Assembly: GCA_900766775.1 (NCBI GenBank)
Contig: CAAFXN010000027.1
Span: 1 to 11,513, forward strand
Direction of reading: 5' to 3'
Origin: Bacteroidales bacterium
GTDB lineage: Bacteria > Bacteroidota > Bacteroidia > Bacteroidales > Paludibacteraceae
DNA length: 11,513 nt
The translations under genes were made by a program, and so were the position numbers. The notes beneath the pieces are model-generated. The model was not told the origin of the DNA, searched no databases, and was given only the letters and a program-made list of their open reading frames with translations. Every line of letters starts with the position of its first letter. Within the stretch, counting starts at the first letter, position 1. Positions 1 through 7,771 of this stretch are shown in pieces.

Positions 1-397
1 CCAACTGCGAGTTGGTCATGCGAGCAATGGAGTCGTAGTAGGCAATTCTTTTGTTGGCACCCATGCGCACCGACAACGGAATGGGCTCTGCACCAAACAA
101 GACACGGTACAAGTTCTCGTCGCGCTGCTCGAAATCTTTCATCACAATCTGCATCTGGTCCACCTGACTGTTGAGCACCTGCAACTGTGCCTCCAAGTTG
201 CGGTTCTGCTGCTGAAGTTGGGACTCACGCGGAGAAGGGAAGAAATAGAAGAACACCAAAAAGAAGACGATTCCTATGCAGACACCCCCGATAAGGTACC
301 AGCCGGAGCGGCGCAACCAATACCGAAAGCCCATCTCCACCCGCTCCATGGCGAGCGTCTTGGGGTTGATTTGATATCTTGTTTTACGTAGTTGCAT
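1..397 (-). CDS. M23-type (LytM-like) peptidase family envelope protein, N-terminal part only
   Basis: Only the first 132 residues are inside the window; the gene runs off the left edge. Reading starts at the ATG at 397-395. Residues 1-32 are basic and polar, about 33-53 form one hydrophobic membrane segment (WYLIGGVCIGIVFFLVFFYF), and about 59-95 are Gln/Asn/Leu rich and look like a coiled coil. The stretch EQRDENLYRVLFGAEPIP (about 90-107) is a pattern I recognise from the N-terminal half of Bacteroidota M23 metallopeptidase proteins. Those are inner-membrane anchored, with the peptidase domain in the periplasm acting on, or regulating, cell-wall hydrolysis. The peptidase domain itself would lie outside the window, so catalytic activity cannot be judged. 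The start lies 47 bp after the ygiQ stop on the same strand, which suggests cotranscription. The family assignment is inferred from N-terminal resemblance. Confidence 0.75.
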   Translation of the reverse strand, partial: MQLRKTRYQINPKTLAMERVEMGFRYWLRRSGWYLIGGVCIGIVFFLVFFYFFPSPRESQLQQQNRNLEAQLQVLNSQVDQMQIVMKDFEQRDENLYRVLFGAEPIPLSVRMGANKRIAYYDSIARMTNSQL

Positions 398-444
398 ATT
401 GTTTTCTATTGTCTATTGAGAGTATTCGGAGTTTTCAGAACAAT

Positions 445-2142
445 TTAATTGCCATTGTTTTTCCACCAGAAGAAGTATTGATTTTGTTGCTTCTTCTCTT
501 TCGGGGTGCGGGCGACATAGACGGGCTGCATGGTGTACGGGTTGAGACCCGTGTAGAACATGGTGGTGGAAAGCGTCATCGGCGTGGGGGTGAAGTCCTG
601 CACCTGCTCGGGGCGGTAGTGCATCTTCTTTGTCCACTCGGCGAGGTGCGCCATGTCGCGGTTGGTGCACCCCGGATGGGAAGAGATGAAGTAAGGGATG
701 AGTTGCTGGTGCATGTTCGCCTGCTCGTTGGTGCGGAGGAAGAACTCGCGGAACTGCAAGAAATGTTCCCACGAAGGCTTGCGCATCAGTTTCAGTACCT
801 CGGGCGAGGTATGCTCCGGTGCCACCTTGAGCCGCCCGCTCACGTGCCGCGTGATGAGTTGCTTGCCATATTCCTCGGACATCAAATCGTAGCGAATGCC
901 TGAGCCGACAAACGCGTGCTTCACTTCGGGTAGATTATCCACCGTTCGGTATATATCCAGCAGGGGGCGGAAATCTTGGTTGAGGTTCTTGCAGATGGAG
1001 GGCGTGAGGCAAGAAGGACGCGCACATTGTTGGCAAAGAGAGAGGTCTTTGCCGTGCATACCGTACATATTTGCCGATGGTCCGCCCAAGTCAGAGAGGA
1101 CGCCGCGCCACTCGGGGAGCGTCTGCAACTGATTGATTTGGCGCAATATGGATGCTTTGGAGCGCGAGACGATTTGCTTGCCTTGGTGGGCTGAGATGGT
1201 GCAGAACGAGCAACCTCCGAAACAGCCGCGGTGCATGCAGACCGAGAAACGAATCATCTCATAGGCGGGAATACGCTTGTCTTTATATTTGGGGTGCGGC
1301 AAGTATTGGAAAGGCAGGTCGTAGATAGCATCTAACTCCTCCTGCGAGATGGGCGGGTAAGGAGGATTAACCACTACTTGTTGTTTCCCGACGGGTTGGA
1401 TGAGGCGGCGGGCTTGTATCTTGTTGCTCTCCGTTTCGATATGGCGGAAGTTCTCCGCATGCTTGCGTTTATCTTGGCATGCAGCTTCGTGGGAATGGAG
1501 GAGGATATCGTCTTTTGTGATTTGGATATCTGTGGTAAGGTAGGCAGTCTGCGGAATATCGGTCAACGGACGGCGGGCAGCGATATGCTCCGCTATCTCC
1601 ACGATGGCTTGCTCACCCATACCATATATGAGCAGATCGGCTTTGGAATCCACCAAGATAGAGGGTTTGAGTGTGTCTGACCAATAGTCGAAATGCGTGA
1701 GACGACGCATCGACGCCTCTATGCCGCCAATGACGATGGGGGTATCGGGGAAATGCTGCCTGAGGATTTGGCAATAGGTAATGGTGCAGTAGTCGGGCCG
1801 CATAGCGGCTTTGCCATCGGGAGTGTAGGCATCGTCTGAGCGTTTGCGCTTAGCTGCTGTGTAGTGGTTCACCATCGAGTCCATCGCGCCAGCCGTTACG
1901 CCGAAGAAAAGTCGGGGCTTGCCCAACTTGGTGAAATCGCGGTGGTCGCCCCGCCAATCAGGCTGCGGCACAAGCGCCACCCTATACCCCGCATGCTCCA
2001 GCACACGCCCGATGACCGCCGCACCAAACTGCGGGTGATCCACATACGCATCGCCGGAGAAGAGGATGATATCCACTTCGTCCCATCCGCGGATGTCTAA
2101 CTCTTTGCGAGTAGTAGGGAGATATGCTTTCAGGTCGAACAT
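445..2142 (-). CDS. ygiQ: YgiQ family radical SAM protein (UPF0313)
   Basis: A complete 565-residue protein. The radical-SAM cluster motif CxxxCxxC is clear in RGCFGGCSFC (Cys307, Cys311, Cys314); these cysteines should bind a 4Fe-4S cluster that cleaves S-adenosylmethionine. The N-terminus (DIILFSGDAYVDHPQFG, about 24-40) and the GGIEASMRRLTHFDYW block (about 139-154) are hallmarks of the YgiQ/UPF0313 family. The substrate is not established, so no reaction is given. It is shorter than the E. coli protein, ending soon after the core domain in an aromatic and Lys/Asn-rich tail, which is usual for Bacteroidota. The ATG at 2142 gives the expected family N-terminus. The gene lies 100 bp after dnaX on the same strand. 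That gap carries an AT-rich inverted repeat but no visible promoter, so it probably shares the fabD-dnaX transcript. Family call is firm; function is unknown. Confidence 0.95.
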   Translation of the reverse strand: MFDLKAYLPTTRKELDIRGWDEVDIILFSGDAYVDHPQFGAAVIGRVLEHAGYRVALVPQPDWRGDHRDFTKLGKPRLFFGVTAGAMDSMVNHYTAAKRKRSDDAYTPDGKAAMRPDYCTITYCQILRQHFPDTPIVIGGIEASMRRLTHFDYWSDTLKPSILVDSKADLLIYGMGEQAIVEIAEHIAARRPLTDIPQTAYLTTDIQITKDDILLHSHEAACQDKRKHAENFRHIETESNKIQARRLIQPVGKQQVVVNPPYPPISQEELDAIYDLPFQYLPHPKYKDKRIPAYEMIRFSVCMHRGCFGGCSFCTISAHQGKQIVSRSKASILRQINQLQTLPEWRGVLSDLGGPSANMYGMHGKDLSLCQQCARPSCLTPSICKNLNQDFRPLLDIYRTVDNLPEVKHAFVGSGIRYDLMSEEYGKQLITRHVSGRLKVAPEHTSPEVLKLMRKPSWEHFLQFREFFLRTNEQANMHQQLIPYFISSHPGCTNRDMAHLAEWTKKMHYRPEQVQDFTPTPMTLSTTMFYTGLNPYTMQPVYVARTPKEKKQQNQYFFWWKNNGN

Positions 2143-2146
2143 TGAT

Positions 2147-2240
2147 AATTAAGAATTTTGAATTAAGAATTAAGAGAGCGTTGGAATTGAATTTCAGAGC
2201 ATGAGCACTCATAATTCATAATTCTTAATTCATAATTAAC
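2147..2240. repeat. Inverted arrays of a 7-bp AATTAWG repeat between dnaX and ygiQ
   Basis: The left arm 2147-2174 is four 7-mers: AATTAAG, AATTTTG, AATTAAG, AATTAAG. The right arm 2210-2237 is four 7-mers on the other strand: CATAATT, CATAATT, CTTAATT, CATAATT. Aligned as an inverted repeat, 23 of 28 positions pair. The 35-nt spacer is non-repetitive, although a small palindrome (ATGAG-CA-CTCAT, 2201-2212) straddles its right end. On the dnaX-to-ygiQ transcript this could fold as a long AU stem, possibly a processing site or weak attenuator; there is no GC stem or clean U-tract to call it a terminator. The same 7-mer recurs at 10510-10530. Confidence 0.8.
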
Positions 2241-2242
2241 TT

Positions 2243-3973
2243 TTAGTCTATTTGTAGTGCTAATTGCTCTTTGAGGGTATTGAGGGCGGTGTTTTCTTCA
2301 AGCATAACCTTATATCGTTCCTCTGCGGTGAAGGCTTTCTGCTCGTGGGTGTACTGCGCCACTTTGAGCGTTAGCGTCAGTTGGTCGTTGCGCAGTTGCT
2401 TATGCAGATAATCATGGATACGCGGGAGGGCCTTCTTCACCTCCTCCAGTTCCCATTGGTTGGGCAACTCGAGGGTGGCAGACTGCTGGTTATGGAGCAC
2501 CGGTTGGTAAAACGATACCACGTTTTGGAGACGCGAATCTTCTTTGCCGAAGTAGGTTTTCAGACCGGTCCACGCGTCATTGAATCGGTCTTCCGTAAAA
2601 GGGTTGTTCTGCGGCGCAGCGGCAGGTGCATCCGATTGCGGAGCAGGTGCCGCAGGTGTTGCCACGGGGGCATTCCCTACCCCATTGATACTCGGTATCT
2701 TGGGGATAGACGAGAGCGAGGGGGCTTTGGGCAGCGGAGGCGTGCTCGGCATCTTCGGGGCAGGAGGAGGAGTCTGAGCACTCGGAGTAATCTGAGTGCT
2801 CGGAGTCTTCTGAATATTCTGAGTACTCGGATTATTCTGAATGCTCTGAATGGGGGCAGCCGTTGTCGGAGCAACGGCTTGCACGCCCAACTGCGTCAAG
2901 CGGATAAGTGCCAACTCTACCGTGAGGCGTTTGTTTTTCGCCGTGCGGTAGTTGATGTCGCAGGTGTTGAGTATATCGAGCGCGGCAAAGAGCCACTGCG
3001 GCGAGCAGTGCTGCCCCTGCGCGGCATAGTGTTGCCGAATCGTGTCCGCTGTCTCTAAAAGCGTGATGGTCTGCGGGTCTTTAGCAACGAGCACATCGCG
3101 GAGGTGTTGCGCCAAGCCCGTGGTGAAATTGCCGGCATCAAAGCCCTTCTGCAAGACCTCGTTGAGCAACAGCAGTGCCCCCGTAACATCATGTGCGAGA
3201 GCGAAATCCACCATGCGGAAATAGTAGTCGGAGTCGAGCACATTCAGCACCTCGATGGTGCGCTCGTAGGTGATGGTGTTGCCGCAGAAAGAAACGAGTT
3301 GGTCGAAGATACTCAGCGCATCGCGCATACCGCCGTCTGCCTTCTGCGCCACCACGTTGAGCGCCTCTTCCGAAGCACTGACCCCCTCTTGCTGCGCCAC
3401 ATGCTGCAAGTGGGCAATCGTGTCGGCGATAGTGATACGCGCGAAGTCATAGACTTGGCAACGGCTGAGAATAGTGGGCAGGACTTTGTGCTTCTCGGTG
3501 GTAGCCAATATAAAAATAGCATACGAGGGCGGCTCTTCCAAGGTCTTCAAGAGCGCATTAAACGCGCCCGTGGAGAGCATGTGCACCTCATCGATGATAT
3601 AGACGGAATACTTGCCTATCTGCGGAGGGATGCGCACTTGGTCAATAAGCGAGCGGATGTCCTCCACAGAGTTGTTGGAGGCGGCATCTAACTCATGGAT
3701 ATTGAATGACCGTCCTTCGTTGAAAGCGCGGCAGGACTCACACTCGTTGCAGGCATCGTGCCCCGAGGTGGGATTCAGGCAGTTGATGGTCTTGGCAAAG
3801 ATACGTGCGCAGGTGGTCTTACCTACGCCGCGCGGTCCGCAGAAGAGATAAGCATGCGCCAAATGGTTCTGACGGATAGCATTCTGCAAAGTCTGCGTGA
3901 GTGCTTTCTGCCCGACCACGCTCTCAAAATTGAGTGGACGGTATTTGCGTGCAGAGACGATATAGTTTTCCAT
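2243..3973 (-). CDS. dnaX: DNA polymerase III subunit gamma/tau
   Basis: A complete 576-residue AAA+ clamp-loader subunit that drives ATP-dependent loading of the sliding clamp and, as tau, tethers polymerase cores. Visible motifs: Walker A GPRGVGKT (46-53), a zinc module with Cys65, Cys75, Cys78 and Cys81, Walker B IIDEVH (126-131), sensor 1 around ATTE (157-160) and the SRC motif (170-172, the arginine finger region). Domain III follows to about residue 365. A Pro/Ser/Thr/Gln linker covers about 370-445 and begins with a tripeptide repeat. The C-terminal domain (about 455-576, NPFTEDRFNDAW onward) has the Bacteroidota form. I saw no E. coli-like frameshift heptamer, so a separate gamma form is not supported. 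The ATG at 3973 has AGAGGAA ten bases upstream (minus strand, 3990-3984), a good ribosome-binding match. It begins 21 bp after the fabD stop, suggesting one operon. Confidence 0.98.
   Translation of the reverse strand: MENYIVSARKYRPLNFESVVGQKALTQTLQNAIRQNHLAHAYLFCGPRGVGKTTCARIFAKTINCLNPTSGHDACNECESCRAFNEGRSFNIHELDAASNNSVEDIRSLIDQVRIPPQIGKYSVYIIDEVHMLSTGAFNALLKTLEEPPSYAIFILATTEKHKVLPTILSRCQVYDFARITIADTIAHLQHVAQQEGVSASEEALNVVAQKADGGMRDALSIFDQLVSFCGNTITYERTIEVLNVLDSDYYFRMVDFALAHDVTGALLLLNEVLQKGFDAGNFTTGLAQHLRDVLVAKDPQTITLLETADTIRQHYAAQGQHCSPQWLFAALDILNTCDINYRTAKNKRLTVELALIRLTQLGVQAVAPTTAAPIQSIQNNPSTQNIQKTPSTQITPSAQTPPPAPKMPSTPPLPKAPSLSSIPKIPSINGVGNAPVATPAAPAPQSDAPAAAPQNNPFTEDRFNDAWTGLKTYFGKEDSRLQNVVSFYQPVLHNQQSATLELPNQWELEEVKKALPRIHDYLHKQLRNDQLTLTLKVAQYTHEQKAFTAEERYKVMLEENTALNTLKEQLALQID
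2773..2853. repeat. 9-bp in-frame tandem repeat in the dnaX linker
   Basis: Nine consecutive 9-mers with plus-strand consensus TCKGARTNN, running without a gap. On the coding (minus) strand they encode nine tripeptides, residues about 374-400: PIQ, SIQ, NNP, STQ, NIQ, KTP, STQ, ITP, SAQ. The triplet rhythm continues at the protein level into the following Pro-rich stretch (TPP, PAP, KMP, STP, PLP, KAP). Several junctions are palindromic (GAGCACTC, GAGTGCTC, GAGTACTC). The linker between ATPase and C-terminal domains tolerates such expansion. Confidence 0.9.
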
Positions 3974-3994
3974 AATTATTAGATTCCTCTTCAG

Positions 3995-4864
3995 TTATTC
4001 CGCAATAACTTCAGGGGCTATTTTGTGTATTAATCCTTTTAGAACGTCTCCAGGTCCGAACTCGTAGAAGTGGTCTGCACCATCCACAATCATGTTGCGT
4101 ACCGTCTGTGTCCAGCGTACAGAACTCGTCAGTTGCGACAACAAATTCTCCCTAATCTGCTCCGGATGTGTCTGCGGATAGGCATTAACATTTTGATAAA
4201 TCGGGCAGAATGGTGTGTGAAACTCTGTGGTCATGATGGCCTCTTTCAGTTCCTCTGCAGCCGGTTGCATAAGTGGGGAATGAAAAGCGCCTCCCACGGG
4301 CAACCTGAGTGCACGTTTTGCACCATTTTCTTTCATGATTAGGCACAAGCGGTCCACACCTTCCACCTCGCCGGAAATAACCACTTGTCCGGGACAATTA
4401 AAGTTGGCAGCCACCACATGACAATCAGAATGCAGTTGGCACAACTCATCCACCCTATCATCCGGCAATCCGAGTACCGCCGCCATAGTTCCCGGTTTCA
4501 CCTCGCATGCCCGTTGCATAGCCTGAGCACGCTTGCTCACCAATATAAGCGCATCCTCAAAACGAAGGGCACCGCAAGCCACCAGCGCACTAAATTCGCC
4601 AAGACTATGACCTGCCACCATATCGGGTTTCAGCGTAGTCAGCAAGCGGGAAGCCACGACGGAATGGAGGAAAACGGCAGGTTGGGTTACATCCGTACGT
4701 TTCAAATCTTCTGCCGTACCCTCAAACATAATATCTGTCAAACGAAAACCGAGCAGTTCATTGGCTTTCTCGCACATCTCACGCGCTTCTTTGTGAGCAT
4801 CATAAAGGTCTTTGCACATACCCGTAAACTGTGCACCCTGACCGGGAAATACAAATGCATTCAT
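3995..4864 (-). CDS. fabD: Malonyl-CoA:ACP transacylase
   Basis: A complete 289-residue cytoplasmic enzyme that moves the malonyl group from CoA to acyl carrier protein, supplying the extender unit for type II fatty-acid synthesis. The N-terminal FPGQGAQ (6-12) and nucleophile elbow GHSLG (85-89, Ser87) are present, as are Arg112 (SKRAQAM), which binds the malonyl carboxylate, and His195 (AFHSPLM), the catalytic partner. The segment AANFNCPGQVVISG (152-165) is also typical of FabD. Length is slightly below the roughly 310 residues of E. coli FabD. No other fab genes are adjacent, so this is not the classical fab cluster. The ATG at 4864 is preceded by an SD-like AGGG. A Bacteroidota -7 element sits about 70 bp upstream, making fabD the probable first gene of the fabD-dnaX-ygiQ-M23 run. 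Confidence 0.97.
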   Translation of the reverse strand: MNAFVFPGQGAQFTGMCKDLYDAHKEAREMCEKANELLGFRLTDIMFEGTAEDLKRTDVTQPAVFLHSVVASRLLTTLKPDMVAGHSLGEFSALVACGALRFEDALILVSKRAQAMQRACEVKPGTMAAVLGLPDDRVDELCQLHSDCHVVAANFNCPGQVVISGEVEGVDRLCLIMKENGAKRALRLPVGGAFHSPLMQPAAEELKEAIMTTEFHTPFCPIYQNVNAYPQTHPEQIRENLLSQLTSSVRWTQTVRNMIVDGADHFYEFGPGDVLKGLIHKIAPEVIAE

Positions 4865-4935
4865 TATCCCTAAAAAATTATAATTATTAAACTTTGAGTA
4901 CTAAATTTCAGGTGATATACCTGTGAAATCGACTG

Positions 4936-4966
4936 CAAAGATACGAAAAATAATTGACATACACAC
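4936..4966 (-). promoter_or_regulatory. Candidate Bacteroidota sigma promoter for fabD operon
   Basis: On the minus strand, 4943-4936 reads TATCTTTG, an exact match to the Bacteroidota -7 element TAnnTTTG, followed by CA as is common. The -33 region, about 18-19 bases upstream, reads only TGTG/GTGT, a weak match to TTTG. Transcription would start near 4929, giving a leader of about 65 nt before the fabD ATG. The rest of the 207-bp gap (4865-5071) holds AT-rich sequence and the uvrB-side inverted repeat; I see no gene in it. Confidence 0.7.
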
Positions 4967-4977
4967 TACCTACCACG

Positions 4978-5043
4978 AAAAAAATAAGATATTACATCCT
5001 TTTTTCGGTATTTTCCTACTTTAAGAATAGCAATATCTTATTT
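4978..5043 (-). terminator. Candidate terminator after uvrB (AT-rich inverted repeat with long loop)
   Basis: A perfect 12-bp inverted repeat: AAATAAGATATT at 4982-4993 and AATATCTTATTT at 5032-5043, separated by 38 nt. On the minus strand the second arm ends in a run of seven T (4984-4978), the layout of an intrinsic terminator about 28 bp after the uvrB stop. The stem is AT-rich and the loop unusually long, so termination strength is doubtful. Confidence 0.45.
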
Positions 5044-5071
5044 CTCGTTGCCCATACTAATTGTTGGAGAC

Positions 5072-7087
5072 CTACTCCATCGCTTGCAGTTTGTCTTCCA
5101 TCTGCAGCATCTCATCTCGTAGGTAGGCGGCTTGGTCAAAGTTGAGGTCTTTGGCGGCAGCCAGCATCGCACGGCGTTTCTGCTCAATGGCTTTCTTCAG
5201 GTCTTTGGCATTCATCTGCTGCCAAGCCGCCGTCTTCCAACCCTCTTTAATCTTCTCCTCCACGCGCTGTTTCTCCGCCTCGGGGTCTTTGTAAAGCGCC
5301 GAGAGCGCGGAGGTGGTGATGGCTTTGTGGAGCGGCGTGGGCGTGATGCCGTGCGCCTCGTTGTACGCCATTTGAATGGTGCGGCGGCGGTTGGTCTCAT
5401 CGATAGTCGCCTGCATGGCGGGCGTGATGCTGTCGCCGTACATAATCACCTTCCCGTGCACATGCCTTGCCGCGCGCCCCGCCGTCTGCGTGAGCGAGCG
5501 TTGGTCGCGCAGGAACCCCGGTTTGTCGGCATCCAGTATCGCCACCAGCGACACCTCCGGCAAATCCAAGCCCTCGCGCAGCAGGTTCACGCCTACCAGC
5601 ACATCGTACAGCCCCTTGCGCAAGTCTTCCATTATCTTCACGCGCTCGATGGTATCTATGTCCGAATGGATATACGCCGACCGTATGCCGTAGCGGCGCA
5701 GATAGTCGTCCAGCTCCTCCGCCATGCGCTTGGTGAGCGTGGTAACCAGCACGCGCTCGTTGAGGCGGATACGCTGCTGTATCTCGTCCATCAGGTCGTC
5801 CACTTGGTGCTCGCTCGGGCGCACGTCTATCTCAGGGTCGAGCAAGCCCGTTGGGCGAATCAACTGGTCGATGACCACGCCCTCCGCACGCTGCAACTCG
5901 TACTCGTCCGGCGTGGCGGAGACGAAGATGGTCTGCCCCGTCTTCTCCAAGAACTCATCGAACGTCAGCGGGCGGTTGTCGCGGGCGGCAGGCAGACGGA
6001 AGCCATAGTTCACAAGGTTGTCTTTCCGCGCTTTGTCCCCGCCGTACATGCCGCGTATCTGCGGCACGGTAACGTGGCTCTCGTCTATCACCAGCAGCAT
6101 GTCTTTCGGGAAATAGTCCAGCAGACAATACGGCGGCGTGCCCGGCTCGCGACCGTCAAAATAGCGGCTGTAGTTCTCCACGCCGGAGCAATAGCCCAAT
6201 TCCTGAATCATCTCCAAATCGTACTTCACGCGGTCTTCTATGCGCTTGGCATAGAGCGGCTCGCCTATCTCCTGAAAGTGCATCACTTGGTTGGCGAGGT
6301 CGAGTTTTATCTGCCCCATAGCGGCATCTATCCGCTCGCGGGAGGTAACGAAGATGGTGGCGGGCGAGATGTTGTATTCCGCGAACTGCGCCCCCTCTGT
6401 ACCCGTGAGCGTGCTGACCTCGGAGATGCTGTCTATCTCGTTGCCGAAGAACTCCACGCGCACCACTATCTCCGCATACGCCAGCGCGATATCCACCGTG
6501 TCGCCTTTCACGCGGAAGCGTCCGCGCGTCAGTTCAAGGTCGTTGCGGATATATTGCGCCGCCACCAGCATCTTCAGGAAGTCATCCATCGGCAGCAGGT
6601 CGCCCACACGCAGGTGGATACTCTGCGCCGACATATCTTGCGGCGAGCCCAAGCCGTAGATACAACTCACCGACGACACCACAATCACGTCCTTTCGCCC
6701 GCTGAGCAGCGCCGCGGTGGCGGACAGACGCAGACGGTCTATCTCCTCGTTGATACTCAGGTCTTTATCGATATAGGTGTCGGTGGAGGGGATATAGGCT
6801 TCGGGCTGGTAGTAATCGTAGTACGAAACGAAATACTCCACCGCGTTGTGCGGGAAGAAAGCCTTCATCTCCGAATACAACTGCGCCGCGAGGGTCTTGT
6901 TGTGGCTCATGATAAGCGTGGGACGATTCAACTGCGCTATCACGTTCGCCACCGTGAAGGTCTTGCCGCTGCCCGTAACGCCCAGCAACACCTGCGCGTC
7001 AGCGCCCGCCTTGATGCCGTCCACCAAGGCGCGTATCGCCTGCGGCTGGTCGCCCGTCGGCTTATATGCACTCTCTAACTGAAACAT
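5072..7087 (-). CDS. uvrB: Excinuclease ABC subunit B
   Basis: A complete 671-residue protein of the normal family length. UvrB is the damage-verifying helicase-like subunit of nucleotide excision repair; it is loaded by UvrA, opens DNA around a lesion and recruits the nuclease UvrC. Visible parts: Walker A GVTGSGKT (about 36-43); the damage-probing beta-hairpin YYDYYQPEAYIPSTDTYIDK (about 89-108); Walker B DESH (about 334-337); SATP (about 389); helicase motifs GVNLLREGLDLPEV (about 498) and QTAGRAAR (about 533-540); and a C-terminal UVR domain (DLNFDQAAYLRDEM, about 646-659) that contacts UvrC. The gene starts 22 bp after the GNAT gene on the same strand, with no room for its own promoter, so it is probably cotranscribed with it. 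A long open frame on the opposite strand is a composition artefact. Confidence 0.98.
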   Translation of the reverse strand: MFQLESAYKPTGDQPQAIRALVDGIKAGADAQVLLGVTGSGKTFTVANVIAQLNRPTLIMSHNKTLAAQLYSEMKAFFPHNAVEYFVSYYDYYQPEAYIPSTDTYIDKDLSINEEIDRLRLSATAALLSGRKDVIVVSSVSCIYGLGSPQDMSAQSIHLRVGDLLPMDDFLKMLVAAQYIRNDLELTRGRFRVKGDTVDIALAYAEIVVRVEFFGNEIDSISEVSTLTGTEGAQFAEYNISPATIFVTSRERIDAAMGQIKLDLANQVMHFQEIGEPLYAKRIEDRVKYDLEMIQELGYCSGVENYSRYFDGREPGTPPYCLLDYFPKDMLLVIDESHVTVPQIRGMYGGDKARKDNLVNYGFRLPAARDNRPLTFDEFLEKTGQTIFVSATPDEYELQRAEGVVIDQLIRPTGLLDPEIDVRPSEHQVDDLMDEIQQRIRLNERVLVTTLTKRMAEELDDYLRRYGIRSAYIHSDIDTIERVKIMEDLRKGLYDVLVGVNLLREGLDLPEVSLVAILDADKPGFLRDQRSLTQTAGRAARHVHGKVIMYGDSITPAMQATIDETNRRRTIQMAYNEAHGITPTPLHKAITTSALSALYKDPEAEKQRVEEKIKEGWKTAAWQQMNAKDLKKAIEQKRRAMLAAAKDLNFDQAAYLRDEMLQMEDKLQAME

Positions 7088-7109
7088 GCTGCAATCTACC
7101 GCTATAAGT

Positions 7110-7664
7110 TTACAAATTCACTCCATACACCTCACGATGGATGGTTGCTTTCACACGGGAGAAATCTTGTTCCGGAACAAGGCTCCCCTGTGCCATGAGC
7201 AGCATGGGCAGTGGCGTATCTGTCGCTCGATAAGGCGGCTGCATGTAAGCACAGTCGCGCCAGAGCGTGAAATCATTGCGCTCATAAAAAGCAATCCGAC
7301 GTCGCGAAAGGTCGTCCGCAGGCATCTCCACTTCCAAAACAAAGGGCATAGAAGCAGCATATTGTTGGTCAAGAAGAGCGCGCAAAGCGGCCAATATGCG
7401 AGCACCGTATCCATGATTACGACAGGCGGGGTCCGTCGCCAAATGCTCACCATAGCAGAAACTACCGAAATGCCAATAGGTGATGAAACCTACGGGCGTC
7501 CCGTCATCCTCTGCCAACAGACAATGGAAATTCGTTCGCACATCCGTATTGTACCGTTGTGCCTCCGTGTCGCGTCGCTCATTGTTCGGAAAAGAAGCCA
7601 GCCACAACTGTTCGAGCCATGGATAAGCAGAGTCGGAAGTATGTATTTCTCGAAGCGTCAACAT
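7110..7664 (-). CDS. GNAT family N-acetyltransferase
   Basis: A complete 184-residue protein when started at the ATG at 7664 (MLTLREIHTSD). The open frame extends upstream to 7736, but the extra 24 residues are hydrophobic, encoded by AT-rich spacer, and overlap a promoter on the other strand; the shorter start matches the usual GNAT N-terminus. The acetyl-CoA binding motif A is visible as HLATDPACRNHGYGARIL (about residues 94-111), with the R-x-x-G-x-G/A type loop. FPNNERRD (about 25-32) is another recognisable block of this subgroup, and FYERNDF (about 145-151) is the usual motif B end. It should transfer an acetyl group from acetyl-CoA to an amine, but the substrate cannot be told. It lies 22 bp upstream of uvrB. 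No minus-strand TAnnTTTG was found just upstream, so read-through from the SRP RNA promoter is one possible source of transcription. Confidence 0.9.
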   Translation of the reverse strand: MLTLREIHTSDSAYPWLEQLWLASFPNNERRDTEAQRYNTDVRTNFHCLLAEDDGTPVGFITYWHFGSFCYGEHLATDPACRNHGYGARILAALRALLDQQYAASMPFVLEVEMPADDLSRRRIAFYERNDFTLWRDCAYMQPPYRATDTPLPMLLMAQGSLVPEQDFSRVKATIHREVYGVNL

Positions 7665-7689
7665 AATATATATAAGGAATAAGAAAAAG

Positions 7690-7723
7690 TTTGCGTATTT
7701 CAGAAAAAAGCAGTATTTTTGCA
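7690..7723 (+). promoter_or_regulatory. Bacteroidota sigma promoter facing the SRP RNA gene
   Basis: TTTG at 7690-7693, a 20-bp spacer, then TATTTTTG at 7714-7721: an exact match to TTTG-N19/20-TAnnTTTG. Transcription would begin near 7728 and run on the plus strand, antisense through the SRP RNA gene, to the helicase ATG at 7930, giving a leader of about 200 nt. I saw no closer plus-strand promoter for the helicase. The element also overlaps the AT-rich leader of the divergent GNAT gene. Confidence 0.75.
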
Positions 7724-7758
7724 CCCGCATTCTCAATCAGAATACCGTCGATAGGACG

Positions 7759-7771
7759 AAAAAAGGGTAAG
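7759..7771 (-). terminator. Intrinsic terminator of the SRP RNA gene
   Basis: The 3' arm CTTACCC (7771-7765) of the closing stem is followed at once by TTTTTT (7764-7759). The stem is made with GGGTAAG at the RNA 5' end, so the terminal helix of the RNA probably doubles as the terminator hairpin. Confidence 0.65.

Noticed and set aside
398..444. Small inverted repeat ATTGTT/AACAAT between ygiQ and the M23 gene
   Set aside because: Only six AT-rich pairs, with no U-tract placement for a terminator and no match to a promoter; likely chance.
2243..3973. Programmed frameshift in dnaX giving a short gamma form
   Set aside because: No A-AAA-AAG type heptamer in the right frame was found; the AAAAAC run near 2931 does not fit the slippery pattern.
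5132..7078. A 648-residue open frame on the plus strand antisense to uvrB
   Set aside because: It mirrors uvrB codon by codon; the product is rich in His, Arg, Val and Leu with no recognisable domain, as expected when a GC-biased gene is read on its complement.
7665..7736. Longer N-terminus for the GNAT protein (start at 7736)
   Set aside because: The added 24 residues are hydrophobic, come from AT-rich spacer overlapping a plus-strand promoter, and do not fit the family N-terminus.
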